Assembly: GCF_001039355.2 (NCBI RefSeq)
Contig: NW_019775484.1
Coordinates: 1 to 39,278, forward strand
Direction of reading: 5' to 3'
Source of the DNA: Lingula anatina
Lineage: Eukaryota; Brachiopoda; Lingulata; Lingulida; Lingulidae
Length of the DNA: 39,278 bases
Shown here: in pieces, positions 9,744 through 20,253 of the stretch
Layout: the number at the start of each line of letters is the position of its first letter
Numbering within the stretch: the stretch's first letter is position 1
Notes under the pieces: generated by a model
Databases searched by the model: none
What the model was told of the DNA's origin: nothing
Seen by the model: only the letters and a program-made list of their open reading frames with translations
Translations under genes and position numbers: made by a program

Positions 9744-10260
9744 GGGCAGTATGGTGCCTTCAATGAAATGTACAACTAAATTAAAAGTAAATATCTGGAA
9801 GTCGTAGCTGAGGGTGAGAGGAGTATCAGCCTGTCTAATATCATATCAAACCAATATCCAATTTAATGCAAATCCTTGGCCGGCTCACACAGGGTCACTG
9901 ATAAACCGCTTTGGTCCAAAAATGGTTCTCCAGACGACTGTTTTAATTTTCAGACATTTGGAAAGCTTTACTACAGTAGAGTTATTTAGACAGATTGTTG
10001 GAGGTAGAGAGCGTGGCTGGGGAGTTATAAGTCTTAAATGCATCAGACGCTTACTGCCGTGTTAAGAACCAAAACAGTTGATACCAAACACGCCTGAAGA
10101 GACCTAATGTTGAACTTCGTACGAACTCTTTGCAGTATGCCCCTCCCCCCCTGTACCGGTCAATCTGCTGTGGGAACTTTACCGTCTGCGTCGCGTTTAT
10201 AGATGAAAATTCGTGAGTGAGATAAGATAATTAGATGACCATTCATACTGTACATCCAGG
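9744..10260 (-). repeat. 5' flank of gene C, conserved with the 5' flanks of A and B
   Basis: From about 9840 to 10250 this matches 15690-16090 and 19350-19735, including TTGGCCGGCTCACACAGGGT and GTGAGTGAGATAAGAT. It should hold any shared promoter or 5' non-coding exon, but no TATA box is conserved across the three copies. A C-rich run lies at 10140-10151. Confidence 0.7.
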
Positions 10261-10350
10261 TACATGGGCGGACCCAGATGTATTTTCTGATAGTCTTTCA
10301 CATTATCTTTGTTGATCCACCCTCCATTTTTGACCGTCAGGTTGTTAGTT

Positions 10351-10485
10351 ATCGAGATTAAGGTCACTGCTTAATTCAAGTTTAATGAGATTTTGATTTA
10401 GCCTTAATGGTCTGTAGTATTTCTGGATTTCTGGATCGAGGTCGATCCGAGACATAAACAAACTGTAGAGTATATGTTGAACTGA
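10351..10485. repeat. Array block, paralog of 3751-3885
   Basis: Direct match to 3751-3885 in the same orientation, showing that the duplicated unit starts again here. Confidence 0.85.
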
Positions 10486-11296
10486 AATTTGTTAACGTTT
10501 AATCGATAATTAATGCCGTTGTTTTTAGAGCACGTAACATAAAGGTGGACTAACGGACAATCTCACGTCATGTCACCGTACGATTTCGTCGCAATTACTT
10601 TACATTTTATGAAAAAGAAGTAGCTTTACAGATGTATCACTGAATTTTTCAGTAAAATAATATAATTTAATTCAGGGCTAGAGTAAGCAAATGCTCAAAC
10701 GTACAGGAACATTTATATCTACCCGCCCGAACATTGCGTTTAATACCACTTTCGGACTTTCATTCGATGGAGATTGCATGCACCCTTTATGTACGCCGCA
10801 TGGCACCTGACAACCTGCACGGGAGAAACCCCGAAAATTTAGTGAGAACACGGGCAATAATCGTCATTAGTGCATTAGTTTGTGCAAATCCTTGGTTCCA
10901 TATATTAGTGTTGTATGTACATAGTCACCTCCCAGTCAACCATAATAAAATCTTGGGGTCATCTCGGTTTGATAAAGCTGGAGTGCAACCGAACATCATA
11001 TAAAGTAATAGCGTATTTTGGCTGTTACCCCCAACCCACGGGAAAATGGGGCATTTAAAAACCGGTAGCGTGATTCGATCTATCGGTGAATTTTGGATCT
11101 TTCGGCGCCGCGTCTGGTTGTTGAGTAGGCCTGGTTCTGAGATGATGCATTTACCACGGACTCTAGACTGCTTTCACGCAGGCAATGAAGTTTTCCGAAC
11201 GCCTGAAGATCGCATATTTATAAAGCTCAATTAGCTGTGCATGGATGTTATGCCTAGTATTTACCTACCCAATCGCTATGTTTTTCAGACCCCTTA
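10486..11296. other. Array copy A, left spacer
   Basis: Positions 10545-10610 match 5955-6025 beside the Tc1-like element. Positions 11208-11296 (GATCGCATATTTATAAAGCT...TTTTTCAGAC) match 17431-17519 left of gene B. The ORFs at 10734-11003 and 11046-11234 have no supporting feature. No gene supported. Confidence 0.6.
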
Positions 11297-13540
11297 CGCC
11301 AGTGTGGCTTGTCTTGTGACCTAGTTTTCCGTTGAAGAATCCATTGCAACTTGTGTTATCGTTGGTGTTAAAGGTACATACGAACCGAGTATCGGTGGAG
11401 CGTGGATTCCCAGTAACACATGTAAACCACTTCTACTAGATTCTTATATGACTCAAATAAATTCGACATGCCAAGGGATAAACTGAATAGATCACTCGAT
11501 CTGCCATAAAAGACCTTTAGACTGCTCCTTTCTTTAAATTTTTGGTTGTAAATTTAACCATGGACCTAACGAGAGAAGGACGTGAAACGCGGCATTTTCC
11601 TTTGAAGCTATGTGTGTTCGGGTAAACATTCGCCCATTGTCTCAGATAAGCTGTTTTGATAGCTCCACGGGAGCCTGAACAACTTATTATCAAGGTAGCG
11701 CGCGCTGTGCCTCATTGAAATTCTTTTGTTCTTTTGCATTTCTCGCGGTCTCCCGTGGTTGCTATGATACAGCATTGCCTCCATCTTGTAGTTGCTAGCA
11801 CATAGACTTGCGTCAACAAGTGGAAATTTGTTTCGGGTTTTCAGTTTCTTTTTCCTGTAACCTAATTAAAACGGGGTCTGGCCTTTGTCTATACTTGTTA
11901 TCGTTTCCAAGATTGTATTGATATATGTCGAACTGATATATGACTGGTTTAAAAGCATGTTGGCTAATAAAGCCCAGTAGGTGCTATCCGAACGCATCTG
12001 ATAACAAGATAATGCAATGTAGCAAGCCAATTACAGAGGTGAGACTTAAATCACAAATGTGATACAGATCCACGATCCACGTACTTTTATGACCATTACC
12101 CAAGTAAATATAATCATGAAGTTTGCATGTGTACATGTCCACATTTATACTTGAATTAAAAGACCAATGAGGGTGTGTGTCAATGTCTCTATGCTGTTTA
12201 GGGACTCCAATTTAAAGATGAAAAACTATTAATTATCATTCTCAGACTGGAGCAGACCGTAGCCGGTAATGTGTAAATATATATATACTTCAGAGCAGTG
12301 TTAATGTCAACTTTGATAAAAGAATATTAAAAGGCCCATAAGTGCGTTTTTGTGCGTAACGAATGCGTGTGTGGTGCCATATTGCAATGAGAGCCCATAT
12401 TGAAAGTTAAAAAGATAATAATTGTCATTCTCAGACTGGAGCAGACCGTAGCCGGTAATGTGTAAATATATATATACTTCAGAGCAGTGTTAATGTCAAC
12501 TTTGATGAAAGAATATCAAAAGACCCACAGGTGCGTTTTTGTGGGTCACGAATGCGTGTGTGGTGCCCTATTGCAACGAGAGCCCATATTGAATGTTAAA
12601 AATATTAATTATCACTACATAATTCGGGCTCACTTAAGCAAGTAACATAAACCTATTCATATAGTACACAGCAGTGTAAATGCCACTTTTATCTAAACCG
12701 TACGTAAAAAATACAAGACCTAAAACGATGTCAGCAAGTTGAATAAATCGGAGAAGAATTGCGTCATTTTAATTCAAGACACGATTGAAGGTTTCATTAT
12801 TGCTGCGTCTCAGGCTAATTTCTCACATGGAAAGAAAAGTTTGACACTAAAAATATTTTCCAATCGGATCATTGCTGAAAACAAGTATACTACACTACAA
12901 TTGTACAATTTTGAATGCTCATTTTACGACAACAAACAAGATTGCCTTTACCACATAGGGCATTTTGAATTCCTCCATGAACAAACATGTCAAATTCTCA
13001 CATAGCTTCCAAATTGACAGAACAAATTGTACTTATACTTAATCTCTATAATTTTATTGTCTTATCCACCCGAAAGATTGACTCACGTTATCGCGAACTA
13101 CCTGCCCAAATGACACAAAAAGCCATCGACAACTGCGATATGCTCGCTACCTGTACGGGAGGTCGCGTGATCCGAACGCACATGGTTTCGCGAAGAGCTC
13201 ACGTTAAGCCGATTATCCTTTGATCTTGCTCCGCGTTTCACGTCCTTCTCTCATTAGGTCCACGATTAAACCTACTTCCGTGACCTACTTTCCTGCCCCA
13301 TTGACATACAGCTTAGAATGCCAGCAGAAAAATCTGTTCAAACATCATTTTCGGGTAAAATTAAACAATGCCTTTTGGTAATTCTCTTAGTTATACTACT
13401 TGAAACTATATGCTGGCATTTTGTTGGTTTTTGTGACAAAAAATTGACTTTGTATGCATCTTTAATGTTTTAATACAATTTTAAAGCCTTTATCAGCGTG
13501 TTTCTTATTCTGTTGCTGAGACGTTTACACTTTACTGGCG
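11297..13540. mobile_element. 2.24 kb insertion with TTA duplication, class uncertain
   Basis: Copy B reads CAGACACCTTAAATATATTTCAG without a break at 17510-17532. Copy A reads CAGACCCCTTA, then this block, then TTAAATGTATTTCAG. The block therefore lies between TTA copies (11294-11296, 13541-13543). Its ends are short inverted repeats (CGCCAGT at 11297; ACTGGCG ending at 13540). An inner inverted pair of about 35 bp, sharing TGGACCTAAYGAGAGAAGGA, lies near 11560-11595 and 13222-13262. No transposase is visible. A 3-bp TTA duplication fits PIF/Harbinger-type elements, but the short ends are not diagnostic. Confidence 0.7.
12241..12607. repeat. 189 bp tandem duplication within the inserted block
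   Basis: CTCAGACTGGAGCAGACCGT starts at 12241 and again at 12430. The two units are nearly identical with scattered substitutions. A third, decayed and partial unit continues to about 12700 (CAGCAGTGTAAATGCCACTTT). Confidence 0.92.
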
Positions 13541-13883
13541 TTAAATGTATTTCAGTGCCAAACCATAACCAAAGTGTTTTTTTTTCAAAGGATCCCTCGC
13601 ATTTGATATATCTTTGTCTAAGCAAACTGACCGGTTCCTTAGGCTGTCATTGCATTGGGATATTCACCAAATTTTCCATAGTATTGAGCAACTGGCCATT
13701 AGACTACATGCTGTGAACTAAAAGAAGTTGTGAGAACGACCATCTGTTTATATATTAAACCTCACACGGAAATTTAGCGCTTTAAAAAGCGGTTTGAACA
13801 ATGTTGTCGTGTTTTTGTGGTTTTTCATCCCCCGTAAGCACTACATGATTTGACGTTCGTGAGTCACACCGACGGTTTCCGAG

Positions 13884-13889
13884 TTTATT
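13884..13889 (-). terminator. Poly(A) signal of gene A
   Basis: AATAAA on the minus strand 16 nt after the stop codon of exon 2, implying a very short 3' UTR. Gene C has the same signal. The gene B position reads GATAAA. Confidence 0.6.
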
Positions 13890-13904
13890 TCTTTAATAAG
13901 GTAG

Positions 13905-14081
13905 CTACGACACGACGGGTATAATTGTGGTGGTGGTCGTTGGCATGGGGGGCGTACGTGTAGGTGTAAGCAGAAAAAGAGTCGGGATCCACGGGGCGAA
14001 AGTGTAGTACCACGGGACCTCAGGGCGGCGCCAAGGGGTCGTCCGAATTGTCGTCCGCTGTTGCCTGCACTCCGCATACAA
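13905..14081 (-). CDS. Gene A exon 2: Thr/Pro-rich tail of secreted protein
   Basis: The exon begins after TATTATCTTCCAG (AG at 14083-14082) and joins exon 1 in phase 0. It encodes 58 residues: LYAECRQQRTTIRTTPWRR, then Trp/Tyr/Pro-rich sequence, ending TTTTTIIPVVS and a stop. The same frame is open in the corresponding exons of B and C. The other forward frame hits a stop in A and C, so this frame is preferred. Thr clusters could carry O-glycans, but that is inference. Length and sequence differ strongly from B and C apart from the first 20 or so residues. Confidence 0.58.
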   Translation of the reverse strand: MYAECRQQRTTIRTTPWRRPEVPWYYTFAPWIPTLFLLTPTRTPPMPTTTTTIIPVVS

Positions 14082-15077
14082 CTGGAAGATAATAGGGACA
14101 TGCCATTTGAAAATATTTTTCAATATTGTCGTTAACTATCCAGAATCAGAAGATACTAGTATAACAATTGGCAAAATGTTGAACAGTGAAATTATTTTCA
14201 AGAACACCTATAATTCATTTCCACTACATTGTTCTTTCCTTTCAGCTTGGGAATTGTCCTTATTAAATTAAATCAGCTATTTTTGCGTTGGGAAAAGTCT
14301 GCTGAGCAATGCATTATAACTTAAAAACATTAAAAGTCATTTTTTGCCATAAAACTCTCGTCAAAATGCCGCCAAATAGTTCCATATATCAGAACTTCAT
14401 TGCATCGTTTCCTATTCCCCGAAACATGGTATTTGAACGAGACTTTTCTGTTTTCTTTCTTCCTGGGCTATATATAACCTTTGGTCATTTTCGGTAACTC
14501 TTAATAACATTTTCGGTAATTTTAAATAACTGCAGGCGCAGCAGTAATGCACCATACATAACTACCTCATTTGACGGACTTTTACGAACTGGAGGGACAG
14601 ATAATTAGGTAACTTTACGACCAGAAATCGAAGAAGGTGCATTTTTATTCTTGCTAATGGCTGATCGAGTGATTTAGACCCCATTCCCATAGATTTTAGA
14701 TCGATCTATCCCTTTGGGGAGTCTCACTAGATTACTGTCAGCTTAGCCGGCTTAAGCGTCTGTCCCGCCTACTAAAAGCTGTGAGGGGGTAATTAACTAT
14801 GGTACGCGCTCGGCTGACTGCAATTTAGCGTGAACCCCCAGGGAGTTAGGTCGATCTAAATCTAAATCTCTGGATCGATCTAAATCTCTGGGAATGCACC
14901 CTTATTCTGTTTATGCCTTGACATTTTGACTTCATTTATGTCGTATAACAAACCAGTAGAAGTGAATCATAGGGAATGCACGATGGCTTCATATGTTTTT
15001 TAAAAATGAAGATAAACATGTATTCATAATCTGCATTGTTTAAGAAAAGGTATGTGGAACTATGTTGCCACTAATAC
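14082..15077 (-). other. Gene A intron
   Basis: 996 bp with GT donor (15077-15076) and AG acceptor. It matches the introns of B (661 bp) and C over most of its length. The MITE at 14677-14901 accounts for most of the excess over B. The interval 14973-15050 is the empty-site counterpart of the LTR insertion in C. Confidence 0.6.
14677..14901. mobile_element. 225 bp MITE in the gene A intron
   Basis: Inverted ends GACCCCATTCCCATAGATTT (left) and GGGTGCATTCCCAGAGATTT (right, read inward), both continuing into TAGATCGATC. TTA flanks lie at 14674-14676 and 14902-14904. Gene B reads GAGTGATTAATTTTGTTTATG without it. The 3-bp TTA duplication suggests a Harbinger-type parent. Confidence 0.85.
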
Positions 15078-15344
15078 CTTCACCAACTGGTCAAACAGGT
15101 TTTTCTTGAATTCAATCTCCAGGTCCAGGTCGGGTGGTAAGACAGCACGGCGCCCAATCAGCAAGACGTGTTCTGGGGCAGGGTCGACATGGCCACTACA
15201 CTCTGCCTTCAGCTTCCCAGTGATGAGGGAAATGTGAGCTTCCAGTTTAAATATCTGCAACTTTTTGCTGAAAACATTCTGGTCCCCTCTTACAAGTGGA
15301 ACAACAAGAACAGTGGCCAGAAAGACGGCACACAGAACACTCAT
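15078..15344 (-). CDS. Gene A exon 1: signal peptide and conserved domain
   Basis: The exon encodes 89 residues from ATG at 15344 to AAG, then the donor GTATTAG. Residues 1-20 (MSVLCAVFLATVLVVPLVRG) are a clear hydrophobic signal peptide. The mature part begins DQNVFSKKLQIFKLEA and contains ITGKLKAECSGHVDPAP, LLIGRRAV and DLEIEFKKNLFDQLVK. It has one mature-region Cys (residue 49), and exon 2 adds another. With exon 2 the product is 147 residues, probably secreted. It is 92% identical to gene B exon 1 (seven replacements, five of them in residues 58-71). I do not recognise the family. An overlapping frame (15480-15247) is also open in A and B, but this frame is preferred because it has a signal peptide, a donor site and a matching exon 2. 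Confidence 0.65.
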
Positions 15345-16608
15345 CGTAGACAGTATGAGATGTAGAAATGATTTTTAAGTTAATATCTAGATGTTGTAGG
15401 CGGGGATGAGAGGTAACAGCCTGTTTGGCCACATTCAGAACAGGTGATCCGCTAACTGGTCCACGGATCAAATATGGCATATCTCACTTGAAAGCGACCC
15501 TACCACTGCAGGGGGCAAAGCAATTAAACAGATTAAATCTTCGCTCCGAAGTTAAATTGCTAGGACGGCGCGCATGGGAAGCGGGGAGCCCATTAAAGAA
15601 TAAGCGGCATTTCTTTTAAATGGATCGACCATATTTGATCAGTAAGACCGCGGTTAACTTGTTCTGAAAGCGCCCTTTTGGAATGTCATATCAAGAACAT
15701 TTTCAATTTAATATAAATCCTTGGCCGGCTCACACAGGGTCACTGATGAACCGCTTTGGTCCTAAAACGTTTCTCCAGACGACTGTTTTAATTTTCAGTT
15801 TGAAAAGCTTCACAGAATTAGAGTCATTCAGACAGCTTGTTGGAGGAGAGAGGTGGGAGGCTTAAATAGGGAAATATAAATCTTAAATTCATCGACGTAG
15901 ACGCTTACTGTCGTGTTAAGAACCAAAACAGTTGATACCAAACGCGTCTGAAGAGACCGAATGGGGACTCTCATACGAAGTGTTTGCACTCTACCGGTCG
16001 GCCCCCTGTGGGAGTAAATGAACTGTGGGGACTTCACCGTCTGTGTTGCGTTTGTTAAAAGACATTCGTGAGTGAGATAAGATTATGAGATGCCAATTAG
16101 TACATTTAGGTGTGGGTTATGTCCAATAAATAAGTAGTTTTAAATTTCACTTTAGAATCTTATTATAAAACAAAATATTAATTTTTTATGAGTCATTATG
16201 ATGCACAGGACATTTTCCGCCACTCAAGAGGAGTGTTTCTTTGCGAAAAAATCCCCATACATGGTGTATCAGAGTGTAAACAGACAAATGTCACATGAGT
16301 GCAATCACAAGGGTGAGGCTTTTACAGAGACATATTTGAGCTTTCCAATTAATGTAAAACAAATCATTTCTTTGCAATCAATCCTGAGTCTTAGGAGTGG
16401 ATGAAGCCCACTCAGCAAAAAACGAGTTGTGAAAAGTAAATTTGGATGGATTGAAAACGCCTCTTTGACGCCACGCTTCAACATTTTGAAAGTTTTCCCT
16501 AAGTTAAAATGAAAGCTGGCAGCCATAAAGTACACAGATCAGTCGAGGATGTAGTTATGTTGACAATTACAGACCAGCAGAGATTATAGAATCTCTCTAT
16601 GCTCCAGA
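15345..16608 (-). promoter_or_regulatory. Conserved 5' flank of gene A
   Basis: About 1.25 kb upstream of the start codon is closely conserved with 19003-20253, and partly with 9744-10260. It should contain the promoter and perhaps a non-coding exon. No unambiguous TATA box or splice donor could be assigned. ORFs here in A and B are not better conserved than the surrounding DNA. Confidence 0.4.
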
Positions 16609-17035
16609 CATATGTGTACACCGTGTATCTTTAAGCAGCTTGATTAAGAAAGCAGAAAATATTAAGGGGTATTGTAAAATTAATAAGGATTAAAACATTG
16701 AATTTTTCTATTACATCACTGGTTTCGTTAGGCGAGAGTGTAAAAAGTTCGTAAAACATTGCTGGTTTTATTCTTTGGAAGGAAATGGAGTATTCTTGAT
16801 TTTCAAGTTCAAGTTCTTTCAAATGTTTGTTATCGCCACACAAGGGGAGTCTTGAAATCCACGGTCTCATCCAGTATTTTCGAGTTTTTTAATTCTTTTT
16901 GCTTCTTATGTAAACAAAGCCAAGGATTTTAGCAGTCACCACGTTCTTATCATTTTTGGAAAGGAGCCATGTTATTAGCCTTTTTTGTCTTCCGAGAGGG
17001 GAATTTATGAGAAAGCAGCTACCGTCACAAGTCTG

Positions 17036-17039
<4 letters not shown>
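16609..17039. other. Spacer between array units A and B
   Basis: Unduplicated AT-rich DNA; no gene seen. Confidence 0.5.

Positions 17040-17099
<60 letters not shown>
17040..17099. repeat. (TA)n microsatellite
   Basis: About 30 TA dinucleotides without interruption. It truncates the left side of the adjacent GCAACC-rich element. Confidence 0.97.
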
Positions 17100-17101
<2 letters not shown>

Positions 17102-17413
17102 TGTGCAACCTTGCTGCTACCAGTTGGCAAGCGATCGCTACAGGGCTGCAACCGCTTTTCAGTCACCAAGTGGTTGCTGATGGTTGTTTATTGCTCGGTG
17201 AACGGTGTGCGACGGGTAACCTATAGCCTGAAGATGGTCTGTAAGAGGTTGTAGACACCTTACTGCAACCTCGTTGCAACCGGTTTGCGTCTGCTTGCCG
17301 ATCAAAATATGCCATAGCTTCTTTATTAACTCGCAAAGTGATCGCAAGTGACCGCCAGATTTTCTAGTTGCAAAAAGGTTGCCAAAAGGTTGTGATCGCA
17401 GTGTGTCCCAGCC
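17100..17413 (-). mobile_element. Truncated DNA-transposon-like repeat rich in GCAACC
   Basis: Read on the minus strand it starts GGCTGGGACACACTGCGATC and carries repeated GCAACC and GCGATC motifs throughout, unlike its surroundings. The outer end abuts TTATATATAAC; the other end runs into the TA microsatellite. This looks like a MITE fragment, class not determined. Confidence 0.5.
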
Positions 17414-17861
17414 TTATATATAACGCCTAAAGATCGCATATTCATAAAGCTCAATTAGGCGTGCATGGATGTTATGCCTAGTATTTACCTACCAAATCGC
17501 TATGTTTTTCAGACACCTTAAATATATTTCAGCGCCACGCCATAACCAAAACGTTTTATTCAGAAAAGATGCACGTTTTTTCCCTTGTTTTGGATATATT
17601 TTGTCTTATCAAATTGACCAGTTTCTTAATCTGCGATAGACCTTTACTCTGTAGACTTCCACAGTATTGAGTAACCGGCAATGTTGTGACAACCTATTTA
17701 CATATAAAACCCCACACGGCAACGGAACGGTTTAAAAAAAAAACATTTTAACAACGTTGTCGTGTTTTTATGGTTTTATATTTTCCAGTAAGCATTACAT
17801 GATTGTGAGTCACACCGACGGTTTCTGAGTTTATCTCTAATTTCTTATTAAAATGAGGTAG

Positions 17862-18074
17862 CTACGTCACGTAGATCACCCTTTCGATAGTGGTCGTTGA
17901 CGGCTCAGGTGTAGGTGTAGGTGGAGGCGGGGTAGGTGTAACCGTGGCAGGTGTAGGTGGGGCACCCCATGGGGTGCCAGTATGGTACAGAAACGTTTCC
18001 CGCCACGGGACGGCAGTGCGGCGCCAGGGGGTCGTCCGAATTGTCGTCTGCTGTTGCCTGCATTCCGCATACAA
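17862..18074 (-). CDS. Gene B exon 2: Thr/Pro-rich tail
   Basis: The acceptor TATTATCTTCCAG is identical to gene A. The exon gives 70 residues: LYAECRQQQTTIRTTPWRR, then a Trp/Pro stretch and a strongly repetitive PT tail (TPTPPPPTPTPEPSTTT) before a short end and stop. The Pro-Thr tail is absent from A. A second frame is open here (with HPMGCPTYTCHGYTYP) but is stopped in A and C. Downstream, the canonical poly(A) signal of A and C is altered (GATAAA/AATAAG), so 3' processing may be weaker. Confidence 0.58.
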   Translation of the reverse strand: MYAECRQQQTTIRTTPWRRTAVPWRETFLYHTGTPWGAPPTPATVTPTPPPPTPTPEPSTTTIERVIYVT

Positions 18075-18735
18075 CTGGAAGATAATATGGGGATGTAATT
18101 TGAAAGCATTCTTTCAATATTGTCGTTAACTTTCCAGAATCAGAAGATAATAGTATAACAATTGGCAAAATATTGAACAGTGAAATTATTTTCAGTAACA
18201 CCTATAATTCATTTCCACTTGCATCAAAAGTCAATTTTTGACATAAAACTCGTCCAAATACCGCCATATAGTTCCATATATCATAACTAAAATGCAACAT
18301 TTCCTATTTCCCGAACTATGGTATTTGAACGAGCGTTTTCTGCTTTTTTTCTTTCTGTGCTATGTATAACCCTCAGAGTTTTCGGTAACTCAATTTAATA
18401 ATTGCAGGCGCAGCAGTAATAATGGGCCATACATTACTATCTCATTTGAAGGACGTTTACGAACTAGAGGGAAAGAAAATTTGGTCACTTTACGACCAGA
18501 AATTCGAAGAAGTTGCAGTTTTAATTCTTGCTAATGGCTGATCGAGTGATTAATTTTGTTTATGTCTTGGCATGTCGATTTTATTTAAGTCGTATAACAA
18601 ACCAGTAGAAGTGGTTCATATAGGGAATGCGCGCTGACTTCATACGTACTTTATAGTAAATATATATGTACTCATTATCCACATTGTTTTTTAAAAAAAA
18701 TATTAAGAAGTGGAACCATGTTGCCCCTTATTTAC
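18075..18735 (-). other. Gene B intron
   Basis: 661 bp, GT (18735-18734) to AG. It lacks the MITE and the LTR element found in the paralogs and so represents the ancestral intron. Confidence 0.6.
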
Positions 18736-19002
18736 CTTTACTAACTGGTCAAACAGGTTTTTCTTGAATTCAATCTCCAGATCCAGGTCGAGCAGTGAGA
18801 CAGCACGGCGCCCAATCAGCAAAGCATGGGCCGGGGCAGGGTCGACATGGCCACTACACTCCGCCTTCAGCTTCCCAGTGATGAGGGAAATGTGAGTTTC
18901 CAGTTTAAATATCTGCAACTTTTTGCTGAAAACATTCTGTTCCCCTCTTACAAGTGGAACAACAAGAACAGTGGCCAGAAAGACGGCACACAGAACACTC
19001 AT
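18736..19002 (-). CDS. Gene B exon 1: signal peptide and conserved domain
   Basis: The exon encodes 89 residues from ATG at 19002 to AAG before the donor GTAAATA, a better consensus donor than in A. The signal peptide is identical to A through residue 20, followed by EQNVFSKKLQIFKLET. The Cys at residue 49 and the C-terminal DLEIEFKKNLFDQLVK are unchanged. Replacements cluster at residues 58-71 (PAHALL and AVSLLDLD here; PEHVLL and AVLPPDLD in A). With exon 2 it makes a 159-residue probable secreted protein. Function unknown. Confidence 0.65.
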
Positions 19003-20253
19003 CGTAGACAGTATGAGATGTAGAAATGATTTTTAAGTTAATATCTAGATGTTGTAGGCGGGGATGAGAGGTATCAGCCTGTTTGGCCACATTCAGAACA
19101 GTTGATCCGCTAACTGGTCCACGGATCAAATATGGCATATCCCACTTGAAAGCGATCCTACCACTGCAGGGGGCCTAGCAATTAAACAGATTAAATCTTC
19201 GCTCCGAGGTTAAATTGCTAGGACGGCGCGCGTGGGAAGAAGGGGGCCCATTAAATAATAAGCGGCATTTCTTTTAAATGGGTCGGCCATATTTAATCAG
19301 TAAGTCCACGGTTAACTTGTTCTGAAAGCGCCCTTTTGGAATGTCATATCAAGAACATTTTCAACTGAATACAGATCCTTGGTCGGCTCACACAGGGTCA
19401 CTGATGAACCGCTTTGGTCCTAAAACGTTTCTCCAGACGACTGTTTTAATTTTCAATTTGAAAAGCTTCACTGAAGTACAGTTATTCAGACAGCTTGTTG
19501 GAGGAGAGAGGTGGGAAGCTTAAATGGGGAATTATAAATCTTGAATGCATCGACGTAGACGATTACTGTTGTGTTAAGAACTAAAACAGTTAATACCAAA
19601 TGCGTCTGAAGAGACCAAATACGAAGTGTTTGCACTCTACCGGTGGGCCCCCTGTGGGAGTAAATGAACTGTGGGGACTTCACCGTCTGTGTTGCTTTGT
19701 TAAAAGACATTCGTGAGTGAGATAAGATTATGAGAGGCCAATTAGTACATTTAGGTGTGAGTTATGTCCAATAAATATGTAGTTTTAAATATAATCTTAG
19801 AATCTTATTATAAAACAAAATATTAATTGTTCATGAGTCATTATGATGCACAGGACATTTTCTGTCACTCAAGAGGAGTGCTTCTTTGCTAAAAATATCC
19901 CCATACATGGTGTATCAGAGCGTAAGCAGATAAATGTCACATGTACAAACATAAGGTGAAGGCTTTTACAGAGACATATTTGAGCTTTCAATAAATGTAA
20001 AAAAATCATTTCTTTGCCATCAATCCTGAGTCTCAGGAGAGGATAAAGGGAACTCAACAAAGAACGAGTTGAGAAGTAAAATTGGATGGATTGAAAACGT
20101 ACTCTTTGACACCACACCCCAACATTTTGAATGTTGTCCCTAAGTTAAAATGAAAGCTGGCGGCCACAAAGCACACGGATCAGTCGAGGATGTAGTTATG
20201 TTGACAGTTACAGACTAGCAGAGATTATAGAATCTCTCTATGCTCCAGATATG
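19003..20253 (-). promoter_or_regulatory. Conserved 5' flank of gene B
   Basis: Matches the 5' flank of gene A nearly end to end with small indels. Probable promoter region by position only. Confidence 0.4.

Larger units (their letters stand above)
13541..16608. repeat. Segmental duplication unit A
   Basis: Collinear with 17520-20253. It contains gene A and its flanks. Similarity ends near the shared CTCTCTATGCTCCAGA string (about 16608 and 20250). The main difference inside is a MITE in the gene A intron. Confidence 0.88.
17520..20253. repeat. Segmental duplication unit B
   Basis: Collinear with 13541-16608 and carries gene B. The extension to the left (17431-17519) matches 11208-11296, so unit B preserves the state before the 2.24 kb insertion in unit A. 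Confidence 0.88.

Noticed and set aside
15247-15480. 77-codon ORF overlapping gene A exon 1 in another frame, also open in gene B (18905-19138)
   Set aside because: No signal peptide or splice support, and its conservation is explained by the overlapping exon 1 and recent duplication.
17905-18201. 98-codon minus ORF with Cys/Tyr-rich end over gene B exon 2
   Set aside because: The frame is stopped early in both paralogs, while the phase-0 frame is open in all three.
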